A stretch of 64,000 nucleotides of DNA from Alkalihalobacillus deserti (GTDB lineage Bacteria; Bacillota; Bacilli; Bacillales; Bacillaceae_D), in the NCBI RefSeq assembly GCF_020734105.1, contig NZ_JAJAFR010000018.1, positions 1-64,000 on the forward strand, written 5' to 3'. Positions 1 to 9,074 of the stretch are shown in pieces. The position numbers and the translations under genes were made by a program. How positions within the stretch are numbered: the first letter of the stretch is position 1; each line of letters begins with the position of its first letter. The notes under the pieces are model-generated. The model had not been told where the DNA came from and made no database searches. It saw only the letters and a list, made by a program, of their open reading frames with translations.

Positions 1-346
1 TCTGGGCCGTGTCTCAGTCCCAGTGTGGCCGATCACCCTCTCAGGTCGGCTACGCATCGTCGCCTTGGTAAGCCATTACCTTACCAACTAGCTAATGCGC
101 CGCGGGCCCATCCCGTAGTGATAGCCGAAGCCATCTTTTATTCTAAAACCATGAGATCCTAGAAATTATCCGGTATTAGCACCGATTTCTCGATGTTATC
201 CCGATCTACAGGGCAGGTTGCCCACGTGTTACTCACCCGTCCGCCGCTAACGTCATAAGAGCAAGCTCTTAATTAGTTCGCTCGACTTGCATGTATTAGG
301 CACGCCGCCAGCGTTCGTCCTGAGCCAGGATCAAACTCTCCATAAA
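1..346 (-). rRNA. 16S ribosomal RNA, 5' part (partial, runs off the left edge)
   Basis: Read on the minus strand, the segment begins with the conserved bacterial 5' motif GAGAGTTTGATCCTGGCTCA and continues through the ACGGGTGAGTAACACGTGGG and ACTGGGACTGAGACACGG signatures before leaving the window. Roughly the first 346 nt of the mature 16S molecule are present. The 5' end is set at the TTTATGGAGAG start. The overall pattern is Firmicutes/Bacillaceae. The rest of the rrn operon lies outside the window. Confidence 0.97.
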
Positions 347-388
347 AGTGTTTGAATTGCTTCACGTATGTGTTGCAACAAAGCTCAA

Positions 389-412
389 GTTATATCACGC
401 TAGCGATATAAC
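389..412 (-). repeat. inverted repeat in the 16S leader
   Basis: GTTATATC and GATATAAC form an 8-bp perfect stem around an 8-nt centre, about 45 nt upstream of the mature 16S 5' end. The position fits an rRNA leader processing or antitermination structure; this role is inferred from location only. Confidence 0.45.
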
Positions 413-529
413 AATGTAATTTTGCTAAATTACTAAAAATTGACGAGATAATCATGTTATCTCTTTTCGCTTGGCTTTTGTTCAGTTTTCAAAGAACTAC
501 ATCGCGTCACTTCGTTAGCGACATTTACT

Positions 530-558
530 ATCATAACACAACGACTCATTCTGCGCAA
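530..558 (-). promoter_or_regulatory. rrn promoter, proximal (P2)
   Basis: On the minus strand a -35 box TTGCGC (553-558), a 17-nt spacer and a -10 box TATGAT (530-535) lie about 185 nt upstream of mature 16S. The same TTGCGC box with the same 17-nt spacing recurs at 625-653, as expected for the tandem sigma-A promoters of Bacillus rRNA operons. Confidence 0.7.
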
Positions 559-624
559 TAACTTTTAAAAAGTTATTTTCGCGAATCGTTCTGAAACAAC
601 CAGTCGTTAACGGCGACAAGTAAT

Positions 625-653
625 ACTATACCACAATAAATAATTCCGCGCAA
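625..653 (-). promoter_or_regulatory. rrn promoter, distal (P1)
   Basis: Minus-strand -35 box TTGCGC (648-653), 17-nt spacer and -10 box TATAGT (625-630). It is arranged in tandem with the P2 promoter 95 nt downstream. No open reading frame between 350 and 940 looks genuine. Confidence 0.68.
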
Positions 654-790
654 TAACTAATTTAAGATTAATTTTTGCGGCTAGGTTTAATAATTTACCA
701 CACTTCAAAACCATTAGCAACAAATAAAAAGCTCCTACTTCTTTATTGCCTTTTCACTTATTAGCTAAACATCCAACAAAGAAAAAAGAA

Positions 791-813
791 TCAACTGTTC
801 CAAAAACAGTTGA
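791..813. terminator. bidirectional Rho-independent terminator
   Basis: A 9-bp perfect stem (TCAACTGTT / AACAGTTGA) with a 5-nt loop has T-rich tracts on both sides. It separates the minus-strand gene ending at 944 from the rrn promoters. Confidence 0.7.
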
Positions 814-943
814 CTCTCTTTTTTCTACCTATTTAATGGTTCAATCCTATTTTAATAATATAAACAGAGATCTACTACCTATCCGAGTTCACAGCGATTG
901 TGACTACCCGTCCATCACCTCCACTGTTTCAACCTAACTAATC

Positions 944-2188
944 TCACACTAACTTCCCAAGTTCGTCCACGAAAGCTGGTCTATTGATATACTGCTGTAT
1001 TAAGGAGTTGATTACTTTCTGTGCTTGAATGTCACCACATACCTTTTGGAACCTTTGGATCAAGTAACCTACCTTTTTATATTGTTTTCGATTGCTCGCC
1101 CGTGCAGCCTCCGCCTTGATCAAGGTTTTAAATAGTTCAATCACTTCTTCAAGATGCTCTTCAATTAGAAAAGGATAAAGATCTTCTATAGAAGAAAGGT
1201 GACGTTCGCAATACTGAAGTAACTTACCCTTCATATTTTCTGTTTTTATAATTTCTAAATAAGCTGAAGGAGGATAAGTTTGTTTCTCGAACGTGGTAAG
1301 AATCTCTTCGAGGACTTCACTCCACTCAATTGGCTGATACAGCCCTTTTAATTTAGAATAGTAATCAAAGTCACCATTATTTAATAAATCTAATGCCAGT
1401 TTCCTTTGACCTTCTATATCACCCAGTGCCTCACAGGCCAGAAATCGATATTTTTTCCATGATCGAACGAGTCCTGGGTACTCCTTATTTAATTTCTCCC
1501 CTTCGTTACAAAGCCTAATCACATCAGAAAACTCGCCTGCTTCCATATGCGACGCAATCGCCATTTCTCTAAAAGTACTGTACTTGATATTAGCGGTTAT
1601 AAACTCTTGTGCCTTTTCCTTAGTGTCGTAACGCTCTATCATCTCAAGTTGAAGTCGTTTTAATTCTTTACGATGATAATCTGAACTCCAAGAAGAATCC
1701 GGGAGGTTTTCAAGCATGCTGTTAAGATGCTCTTCAAGTTTAGCCCTTAAAACGGGGTTATTAGAAAAAGAAATACAGATCCTCAATAACCTTACTGACC
1801 AATCACTCCATCCGTCATAGCGTTTGTTTTGCGCTTCTTTTAAGATGGTAGAAAAAATCTTCCGTTGTTCACGGTCCGATAACTGATACATGCCCATCGA
1901 AACGGATTCATCCATGATCTCTAAGCTTCCCTCGATCACACCGCCCACAATTCCGCTTGAGTCATCACAGTACTGGAGCATATCAACAACAATTGATAAC
2001 ACCGCTTTACATAGCAACACAGCGCTTTCCGTATCACCTGCTATCATTTTGCGATGAGCTTCTTCTAAGGTCATCTCTGCTCCCACTACCGCTTGCCCCA
2101 CGTCTCTCCACTCAATGAAACCACGACGCTTATATTGATTTATGTACTCCCTAATCAATTTCTTACTAGTAGATATCTCCGTTTCCAT
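944..2188 (-). CDS. hypothetical helical-repeat (TPR/ALR-like) protein
   Basis: The 414-residue product is almost entirely alpha-helical with repeated paired-helix character. It resembles the C-terminal helical part of SWIM zinc-finger proteins and DUF6880-type sequences, but the SWIM Cys/His motif itself is absent. No catalytic motif, signal peptide or membrane segment is visible. The start is supported by a strong GGTGGAGG ribosome site about 9 nt upstream. It stands alone between the rrn operon and degraded DNA, so context gives no function. It could be a stand-alone scaffold or the remainder of a longer SWIM protein. Confidence 0.75.
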   Translation of the reverse strand: METEISTSKKLIREYINQYKRRGFIEWRDVGQAVVGAEMTLEEAHRKMIAGDTESAVLLCKAVLSIVVDMLQYCDDSSGIVGGVIEGSLEIMDESVSMGMYQLSDREQRKIFSTILKEAQNKRYDGWSDWSVRLLRICISFSNNPVLRAKLEEHLNSMLENLPDSSWSSDYHRKELKRLQLEMIERYDTKEKAQEFITANIKYSTFREMAIASHMEAGEFSDVIRLCNEGEKLNKEYPGLVRSWKKYRFLACEALGDIEGQRKLALDLLNNGDFDYYSKLKGLYQPIEWSEVLEEILTTFEKQTYPPSAYLEIIKTENMKGKLLQYCERHLSSIEDLYPFLIEEHLEEVIELFKTLIKAEAARASNRKQYKKVGYLIQRFQKVCGDIQAQKVINSLIQQYINRPAFVDELGKLV

Positions 2189-2515
2189 CCTTTTCTACCT
2201 CCACCTTGCTCGTTTTTAAAATCCGTACAATCACTCGGAAACCACACTGTTATAAAATCATACTATCATCGATCCGACAAAACTTTGAAAAAAAATATAT
2301 ACATCGATCAATTAGCTCTGAATCAAGATCTCTTTACCAACTTTTAAAAATTCTATCTCCCCTTATGTCCCATAGGATTTGCTACCTCCAGAGAATAACC
2401 TGTACACAATACAACAAAACTCACTAATAAAGGTAGTCTCCTACTACTAATTTATCAGTTCATAATAAATATGAGTAGTAATTGGATCATATTTATCCTG
2501 CTCGCTTGCAGGATA

Positions 2516-2770
2516 GCTAATACCCAATCTCCTTATATAATCCGTCCTTCAAAATCTCAATCCGACTCCACGCCCCGTTCATTTGTACCTCAACATCCTT
2601 AAACCGATCATTCTCTACCCCACTCGCCGCGTCTAACTGTTCGGAATCCAACTCGACCTTAATCCTGTCCGACACCCTTCTCAGCATCTACCAAACCGTC
2701 AACTCATCCTTCGATAACAACTCCGGCAGCTCCTTCGCTTCCTTTAGCCCCTTCAATCCGTTGAGTACCT
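2516..2770 (-). pseudogene. decayed second copy of the DUF2357 nuclease C-terminus
   Basis: Read on the minus strand this stretch translates to segments such as KELPELL, SKDELTVW, MLRRVSDRIKVELDSEQLD and RFKDVEVQMN. These align almost residue for residue with the C-terminal part of the gene at 5781-7466. An in-frame stop falls right after DELTVW and no start is present, so it cannot be translated as a unit. It is a relic of a duplicated or earlier restriction locus about 3 kb from the main copy. Confidence 0.8.
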
Positions 2771-3378
2771 AGGTCATGACTTAGGTATTAGATATATTCA
2801 ATAGGAAGATCTGTTACTGTCTGACCACCCTGCCTTTCCCAAAATCTTCTTTTGAACTCCCCCCCGTCTTCGCAGAACCAGCATAGTTCAATTCTCGATT
2901 GGCCTTCTATTTGTTCTCAAAAAATAAATTCCACGGTACAACCACGACAAACTGTAATACACAAAATGGAATCGTCAAGTCCCCAGTAATCTAAACAGGC
3001 TCTAATATTTAATGAACCGTAACCTTATTATCGTGCTGCACGATTTTTTCCCCTTTTGCCCGTAATAGAAGTCACCTCGTCACTCCGTTGCCAAAAAAAC
3101 TAAACATCAAATCCCAACTAGAACAATAGTCTCATCAATCCCTCATACTTTCACCCCTATAATCATCCAGTGTTTTCATAATCAACTATTACTAATTTCT
3201 CAATTCAATTAAATTGCCATTCTGCCCCCCTAAAAACCCCCTTCCTGACCATATAGATTAGGTAAGAGCCAATTCTTCCCTTCCGTTTATAAAAAGGGAC
3301 ATACATAAAAAAGGTGGAGCAATTTACATAAAAAACTCGTGCTCAACCTTAAAAAACTTACTAGATAGGAGAATACAT
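2771..3378. other. intergenic or degraded DNA without an intact gene
   Basis: No intact reading frame is present. Short minus-strand coding-like stretches (for example FVVVVPWNLFFENK then a stop, and NYAGSAKTG near 2870-2960) suggest further relics of the same degraded locus. A 155-bp MITE-like element and a transposase relic lie further right. Confidence 0.5.
3311..3350 (-). terminator. possible terminator hairpin
   Basis: AAGGTGGAGCA and TGCTCAACCTT form an 11-bp stem with one mismatch and a long loop. On the minus strand it is followed by a run of T. No minus-strand gene clearly ends here, so it may belong to a lost gene. Confidence 0.35.
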
Positions 3379-3594
3379 ATGATTCCCAACATCACGTACG
3401 CAGTAAGAAATCCACTAGTCACAAAAGCGATGCAAATCTATGCAAGTAAAGATCGTCGCAAGAGCCAACAAGAATTGAATCACTCTCCTAAACGAGAAAC
3501 ACAAGGATCAATTACAGACAAAGTTAAATTACACGGTGGTAGATATGAAGTAATTGAAATGGAGAAGCAAAGTTCGTTTGATGTAAGAGTGTAG
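3379..3594 (+). CDS. hypothetical small basic protein (71 aa)
   Basis: The ATG is preceded by a TAGGAGAA ribosome site at normal spacing. The product is hydrophilic and rich in Lys, Arg and Gln, with no recognisable domain. It lies in otherwise degraded DNA. The good ribosome site is the main reason to keep it; a function cannot be proposed. Confidence 0.45.
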   Translation: MIPNITYAVRNPLVTKAMQIYASKDRRKSQQELNHSPKRETQGSITDKVKLHGGRYEVIEMEKQSSFDVRV

Positions 3595-3849
3595 GGTCTT
3601 AAGTTATCTTCGTGAGAGGATATAATAAAAGAAATAACTTTAATGGAGAGCAATGAAGAAATATATCAATATAACAAGCGAACAATGTATAATGGAGGAT
3701 TATATCTTTGACGTAAACATAATAGCTAATTCCGCTTTTCTTATCTTTCAACAGTTTCTTTTGGCCAAAGACATTAATGAGCACGGCTTGAATCCGGTTC
3801 AATACCGCATTCACACCAACCAATTAGCTGCTTAATATAAAACTCTAAC

Positions 3850-3956
3850 TTTTGGGGGTCACATCATAACCAGACTCCTGTGAAAATTGTTTTTGTTAGA
3901 AATCGCAATAAGAAGAGCGAATGGCTAGCGATTCTAAGAAAATTAGTAATAGGTTG
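3850..3956 (+). mobile_element. relic of an IS4-type transposase
   Basis: One frame reads PVKIVFVRNRNKKSEWLAIL. This is the characteristic segment of DDE (IS4/IS1182-like) transposases in Bacillaceae that precedes the conserved Y-(2)-R-(3)-E region. A stop follows shortly after and no upstream transposase frame survives. The small plus-strand frame just upstream (3653-3835) is not recognisably part of it. Confidence 0.6.
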
Positions 3957-4101
3957 ATATCAAAAATTTTGGTTTCTTCCTCCCCTGCGCATCACTAATC
4001 GGCCGGACCACCACCTGACCGTTGGGAACCTTCCTTGCAAAAATAAAATTAGCCCAGTTCAATAAACTGAGCTATTACTTGCATTTAATATCAACCTATT
4101 A
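3947..4101. repeat. MITE-like element with 14-bp perfect terminal inverted repeats
   Basis: TAATAGGTTGATAT (3947-3960) is repeated in exact reverse complement at 4088-4101. The 155-bp interval has no gene but contains an internal hairpin (TAGCccAGTT / AACTgaGCTA, about 4050-4073). The left arm coincides with the end of the transposase relic, so it may be an IS-derived element. No target duplication could be identified with confidence. Confidence 0.5.
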
Positions 4102-4248
4102 TTCAACTGCGTCTATAGTTTAATTATTATGATTCACAATCTTTCTGAAGTATTTCTTTCTCGCAGACGATCCATAATTTCATAACGCTGAGATTCTTAA
4201 TATATAAACATCAATGGTTGTCCTTTTGAGCAACAGTCATTGTTATTC

Positions 4249-4596
4249 TTAATTTCGTTTTCGCTGAGTTCTTGAGGGTAAAATGTTAATAACATCAACG
4301 TAGCCATCACTTTCATGAACTGCATAGTAAATGATATAGTTTAACATTATATGTCTACTTTTTCCGTAGGTTATTCTCCTTAGCCCTTCAAAACTACCAC
4401 TTTCAACAGATTTCCCTATGAAAGGGTTCCGAGAAAGAGTAACTTCAATGTGATCAATGATTTCATCTTCTTTAGAAAACCACCATTTCAAAGTTTCTTC
4501 TCCTTGGTCAGAGAAAAATTGCTGGATTTTATCTAGACACAATTCAAACTCCTCTGTAAAAAGCACTATATAATGACTGCTATTTTCTTTTTTCAT
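4249..4596 (-). CDS. RelE/ParE-family toxin
   Basis: The 115-residue protein has the RelE/ParE layout: an N-terminal helical segment, then GSFEGLRRITYGKSRHIMLNY with the basic residues typical of the family, then a final beta strand DVINILPSRTQR. Family members act as ribosome-dependent mRNA interferases or gyrase poisons; which applies here cannot be told. It follows and overlaps by 17 nt the upstream small gene ending at 4580, the usual antitoxin-toxin order with translational coupling. The C-terminal Arg-rich tail is intact. Confidence 0.82.
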   Translation of the reverse strand: MKKENSSHYIVLFTEEFELCLDKIQQFFSDQGEETLKWWFSKEDEIIDHIEVTLSRNPFIGKSVESGSFEGLRRITYGKSRHIMLNYIIYYAVHESDGYVDVINILPSRTQRKRN

Positions 4597-4852
4597 TACG
4601 CTTAGATTTCAGCTCGCTTCCAGAATACCTTTTCATTTCTGGGGTGTCTAAATACCTTGACAATGAAGCTTTAAGTTCAGGATATTCATCAATTTCTTTT
4701 GATAAATCATCAGTCAACTCATTCCGTAAAACGGTATTATCCTTTTCCACTTCAATAGAAAATAATTTACCATTAATAACAACAACGCCTGACTCTTTTC
4801 CTTGCAGAGCATTATATAATTCTTTTTTTGCATGTTCACTTAGTGAATTCAT
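4580..4852 (-). CDS. antitoxin of the RelE/ParE pair
   Basis: This acidic protein of about 90 residues lies immediately upstream of the toxin and overlaps its start. The start at the ATG of MNSLSEHAKKEL is chosen because GAGGTGA stands 6 nt upstream; an in-frame ATG 9 nt earlier has poorer spacing. The N-terminal half is helical with an ELYNALQGKESG segment, and the basic C-terminal tail overlaps the toxin start. No clear ribbon-helix-helix or AbrB motif was recognised, so the role rests on gene order and size. Confidence 0.72.
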   Translation of the reverse strand: MNSLSEHAKKELYNALQGKESGVVVINGKLFSIEVEKDNTVLRNELTDDLSKEIDEYPELKASLSRYLDTPEMKRYSGSELKSKRNEKRK

Positions 4853-4861
4853 TACCATCAC

Positions 4862-5276
4862 CTCAGTTATATTATATCAAATCTAGGTTTAGGAATTCCA
4901 TTCATGGTCATATAATATTGCAATATTTGTTCTTAAGTTTGTAATCTAATGCCCCCATTCACTTAATTGAATAAAAGCATTATTCTATTCTCCTTTAAAC
5001 GAAAAAGGGCTTGTCATAGTCATTCAAATGACTGTGACAAGCCCTTTTGCTCCATACACACCTGTTCCTTGTTGTAGTCTTGGTTTTAATTGTTACCATT
5101 TGTCTCATCGGTCAAACTAGTACCTAGAAACAATAATCCTCTAAAATAATCCTTATTGTCTTCATTTCTTTTCCTACTTATATAGATCTTGTTGATTCAT
5201 TCACTGGAAATTTTTAATTCTCTCCTTGTTACTTAAATAAAGACTCCTATAAATCATGTTACGTGGTTTCAAGAAA
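4862..5276. other. intergenic region
   Basis: No gene is seen. The only clear structure is the strong hairpin at 5003-5048. Confidence 0.6.
5003..5048. terminator. strong bidirectional terminator
   Basis: A stem of about 22 bp with a single internal mismatch (AAAAGGGCTTGTCA ... TGACAAGCCCTTTT) is flanked by A and T runs on each side. It insulates the toxin-antitoxin pair from the lipoprotein gene. Confidence 0.85.
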
Positions 5277-5654
5277 TCATTGTTTGTTTAAAATGATTTC
5301 TTCTTTTTTATTCTCCCATATGACAGTGGAAGCAATTTCTTCCGCTTTCTTTAATCTAAATTCAGATGTTATATCAAATATTCCAAATCTCAGCGTCCCG
5401 TCCTCATTTACTCCTTCACCTTCCATGTCAATCTCCATATTCTCACCGTTAATAACATATCTTACTAAGTCGTTTGGATATGCATTTGGACGTTTATAAC
5501 TTAAAACAACCTCTACATGATCTGTTTTTTCTCCACCAGAATTCAGTTTAGCTTTCCAACTTTCACTCTCACCAACAAAAACATATGGACCTGATTGACA
5601 GCCACTAAAGATAAATACGATCATCATTAAACTTATTATAAAGTTACGAGACAA
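5277..5654 (-). CDS. small lipoprotein of unknown function
   Basis: The product starts with a positively charged segment, a hydrophobic stretch (IISLMMIVFIF) and a lipobox SGC, so it should be lipidated on Cys and anchored to the outer face of the cell membrane. The mature part is about 105 residues, acidic and beta-rich. Start choice: a TTG at 5654 lies 9 nt behind GGGAGGTG, better than the GTG at 5666 that overlaps the ribosome site. No family was recognised. Confidence 0.72.
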   Translation of the reverse strand: MSRNFIISLMMIVFIFSGCQSGPYVFVGESESWKAKLNSGGEKTDHVEVVLSYKRPNAYPNDLVRYVINGENMEIDMEGEGVNEDGTLRFGIFDITSEFRLKKAEEIASTVIWENKKEEIILNKQ

Positions 5655-5723
5655 AAAGAATTGCACCTCCCTCTATAAAGTTCCTTTTATAATAGATGTC
5701 CTAAATTAAAAAACATACCAAAA

Positions 5724-5754
5724 AAGCGTTACTGATGGTGTGACAGTAACGCTT
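5724..5754 (-). terminator. terminator of the broken McrB/DUF2357 operon
   Basis: An 11-bp perfect stem (AAGCGTTACTG / CAGTAACGCTT) with a 9-nt loop is followed on the minus strand by TTTTTT, 27 nt beyond the DUF2357 stop codon. Confidence 0.82.
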
Positions 5755-5780
5755 CCCGTTAAGAATAGACTTCACTCTTC

Positions 5781-7466
5781 TTAGCTCTCAAAAACCCTCA
5801 AAACCTCCCGAAACACTCCAGTAGGCCTTCTCCTCAACTCCTCCATCTCAACCACTCTCTGAACTCTAGCCTTCACAATCTCAATCACACCATCTTCACT
5901 ATTCATCCGTACCTCTACATCCTTAAACCGATAACTCTCACCCCCACTCGCCTTATCCAAATGCTCCGCATCCAACTCCACCTTCACCCGGTCCGACACC
6001 CTTCTCAGCATCCGCCAAACCGTCAGCTCATCCTTGGACTTCATAAATAACTCCGGCAATTCCTTCGCTTCCTTCAACTGAGCAAGCGTCGTCATCGCAT
6101 ACCCAGCAATTCCGTAATTGACAGGCTTAATCACATCCGGAAGGTTCACCCATGACTCAACCGTCAATCGAACCTCACCATCTTCACCCACCGTAACATC
6201 CTTCACCTGTCCGTAATTCCGTACACCATTCCGACCAACGCCAGCTTCCTTACTCACATACAAAGCCACATACTTCGCTTCCTGCCAGCCAGTCTTCAGT
6301 TGTTCGGGATCCAATACATAAACAGTCTCTTGCATACACCGACGAAACTGCTCCTCCGTTGACACAACCCCTACCAACACTTTCTCATCCAAAGAAGAAA
6401 TCCACTCTTCCCTCGTTCCTCTCGGCAAAATGCCTTCCTCTTGTATCTCTTCTGGACTCTTTTCGATTAACCTCTCAACAAACTGCTCCACCAAATTCGT
6501 AGCTGTTGGTAAAAACGGCAAGCCCCCAATATTCACTTCATCAATGCTTTGATAAAAATAATGCTCCTGATACACCTCTTCATCTTTCCATGGAAACAAC
6601 ACATATGCCCCAAAGGCCGTTCGCTCATAGGGCCCTTCCTGCCTCGCCACAATCGAATCCCGGTAGCGATGCATCGTATTAATATCCTCTTCTAACGGAC
6701 CTGGCGTTTGATAGCGATTTCCATAAAAGCTATCCTCCACCGCAAAATCAATTCGGTACTTCGCATCAAACACATAGTTAAAGGAATAGTCCTTCCCCTT
6801 CTTCTCGATACTCAAGACACTATCTGGCTTTTGCGTTGTCGTTGGATTTTTCTCCACCATCTGATACATTAAGACAATTTTCTCGTCAGTTACCGGATGC
6901 TTGAACACTCGTTTCGCGGATTGATTCGTATCTAACCGTACGAATAAACCATCTCGATTCACCTTGACAATATCTTGGCTAATGTGTATATATTTCCTAC
7001 GCAATAGTTGTCCCAGCTTCAAAAACGTCCAGCACTCATACAGCTCTGCGACATCCTTGACCGACATTTGACAGAACTTACCCTGCAAAGCAAGGCCTTT
7101 TGACACCGTTAAATAAATTTGAAACGCATCCCGGTATCCAGGTGCCATCTGCAACACAAGACTCATCACCAAACGGTTCAACACCCCAACTTCTTTCCAA
7201 AACGGATTCTTCCTTTTGACATTTAGCTTCTGAATCATGTCTTTTACTTTATCCAAAAGCTCCTGATCCGCCTCAACCTTCCGCCATTTCTGATTCGTCA
7301 GCTTGCCATACAAATACTCCAGTTTATCGACAAGCCTCGACATCATCCATTTCACATAGCGGTTTTCTGTCGTATCATAGGTGAGCTCTTTTTTGATCTT
7401 CAGTCCCTTACTCGGCATGACCCTCTTATCCTTAATGCTTACACCATTCTTCACTTCCACAAACAC
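5781..7466 (-). pseudogene. DUF2357 McrC-like restriction nuclease, central and C-terminal part
   Basis: This 561-codon frame carries the DUF2357 core (LTYDTTENRYVKWMM near its start) and a PD-(D/E)XK-like nuclease region with YVFDAKYRIDF, where D-A-K matches the D/E-x-K pair. Related proteins pair with McrB-type AAA+ motors in modification-dependent restriction. The apparent GTG start at 7466 is not a real gene start: the same frame continues upstream through LQRLDSKGRSYLRKNP to a lone TAG at 7518-7520, and beyond that to the fragment ending there. Homologous sequence therefore spans the stop. Without readthrough only a headless protein could be made. Confidence 0.82.
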
Positions 7467-7517
7467 ATGTGGATTCTTCCTGAGGTAACTCCGCCCCTTC
7501 GAATCAAGGCGCTGCAG

Positions 7518-8245
7518 CTAATCCCCTCTCGCTTTCTCGTGTGTCTTCACTAGCTTATGATGCGGCTGCCGCTCAATCCGTTCAATCGCCTTTAAAAACG
7601 TCTGAAAATGAACCGTGATCAACCGGTAAAACTCCGCCAGTGAGGGTTGTCCATCTAGTTTAATTTGTGCCCCTAAGTACGTCTTTTTCAAAAAATGATA
7701 AGCCAGGTTGTAAATCTCATCGTTCACTTCTTCTAACAGCTTTTGATAATCTCGCTTGTAATCCAGCTTCGATGGAAACACTTCAATCGTCACTTGCAGC
7801 AACGTTTCACGCTCATCTTGAATCTCAAACGTCGAAAGACCAACCTCGTTTTGAAACTGGAGATTCCCCATTAAGATGTAAGACGTACCAAGACTCACCC
7901 GACTAATCGCCTTTCGTAACCCAGGATGATCATGTAAAACCTTAACTCCTGATCTCCCTTTGGATGAACGATCACTTGATACACACTATTCTCAAAGAAA
8001 ATCGGCCGATGCTTGTCATAGCTTACAAGCGCTTGCTGCTCAATATCATACACAAGAACCTTCTCTACCGATTTCCCATGAACATCAAATTGCATGACAT
8101 CATGAAAATCAAGTTTCCTATACTGCCGCAATCCCTCATACCGCTCATGATACGGTCTCCCTTTAATCACAAGCGAAAACGTTGTGGTCTCAATAACAAC
8201 CAGCTCGACTTCCTTAGGAGCTGATCCAGAAGGAAGTAAAGCCAT
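7518..8245 (-). pseudogene. DUF2357 restriction nuclease, N-terminal pieces
   Basis: Two frames cover the N-terminal domain of the DUF2357 protein. The first (7895-8245) begins MALLPSGSAPKEVELVV and ends at GYERRLVG. The second (7518-7898) holds the family hallmark FPSKLDYKRDYQKLLEEVN. They overlap by GTGA, so they are either translationally coupled or, more likely, one frame split by an indel, because relatives carry both parts in one chain of roughly 820 residues. The second piece ends at the in-frame TAG preceding the large C-terminal piece. The first piece overlaps the end of the McrB-like gene by 32 nt. Confidence 0.75.
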
Positions 8246-9074
8246 CGTCCTCTAACCTCCTCATCATCTCTAACACTTTTTCCGCGCTCTTTGGATAAGC
8301 CGAATAGGTGACATCCTCCATCGTCACGTCCTGAGCATATTCAATCTCTTTATTCGTAAACAACTTAAACAACGCTTTCAGCACCCGTTCAATCCGCGTA
8401 TCACTCCCTGATAAGCGCGGCAAGATCTTCTGTAAAATACAATGATCCAAAGCTTCATTCCGTTTCATCAGGTTGCTGCCCTCGTTATAAGCGAGATAAA
8501 AACAAATCTCATCCCGTACCCGGTAGCCAATGTTCGTTGAATTGATTTGCAGTACCTTATTAATCTCCACAAGAACACTCGTCACCTCTTCGACTAAATC
8601 CGGATAAACGGAATAGACATCCTTTAAATGAAGATACTTGGTCGCAAACACATCATTATGTAAAACAAGCGCATCCTTCTCTTCTCTGTCTAGCAAGAAC
8701 GCTAAGTAATCAAGCTTCACCCGATTAAACTCGAGCGTATTCGCCCGGTCCAACACCTTCTTACTAAACGGATGAGTCGTTTCATCCATATTCACCGTTC
8801 CAATAATGTACACATTAGCAGGAAGATAAATCTCTTTTCCCGCAACCTCCTCTGATAGAATCGTCGATGTGACCAACTTTCCATCCTCCCACTTCCGACT
8901 CTCCATCACACTAAGCAAATCACTAAAATAATGCTCCACCCGCGCTAAGTTCATTTCATCCAACAAAACGAAATAAGGACGCTCTGGATGATTGATCGCT
9001 CTTTTCAACACACTTGTCAAAGGACCTTTTAAATTCTCCCTTAATATCTGTGTATCCAAGTAGATCCGATCCAT
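8214..9074 (-). pseudogene. McrB-like AAA+ protein, C-terminal part after a frameshift
   Basis: The frame carries the Walker B region YFVLLDEMNLARVEHYFSDL and the sensor/arginine-finger region NVYIIGTVNMDETTHPFSKK, typical of McrB-type GTP/ATP-driven AAA+ motors. Its own first residues (MDRIYLDTQILREN) are out-of-frame reading; homology starts at KGPLTSVLKRA. The upstream piece ends its homology at GYTDIKGEFK. The join lies in the TTTAAAAGG tract at 9025-9033, so a one-base indel in a short A run split the gene. Confidence 0.82.

Noticed and set aside
746..937. 63-codon plus-strand frame upstream of the rrn promoters
   Set aside because: It runs across the terminator hairpin at 791-813, lacks a ribosome site and has no coding character.
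3599..3835. Two opposing small frames (74 and 60 codons)
   Set aside because: They overlap each other in degraded IS-like DNA; neither has a recognised product. The plus frame has a weak GGAG but no other support.
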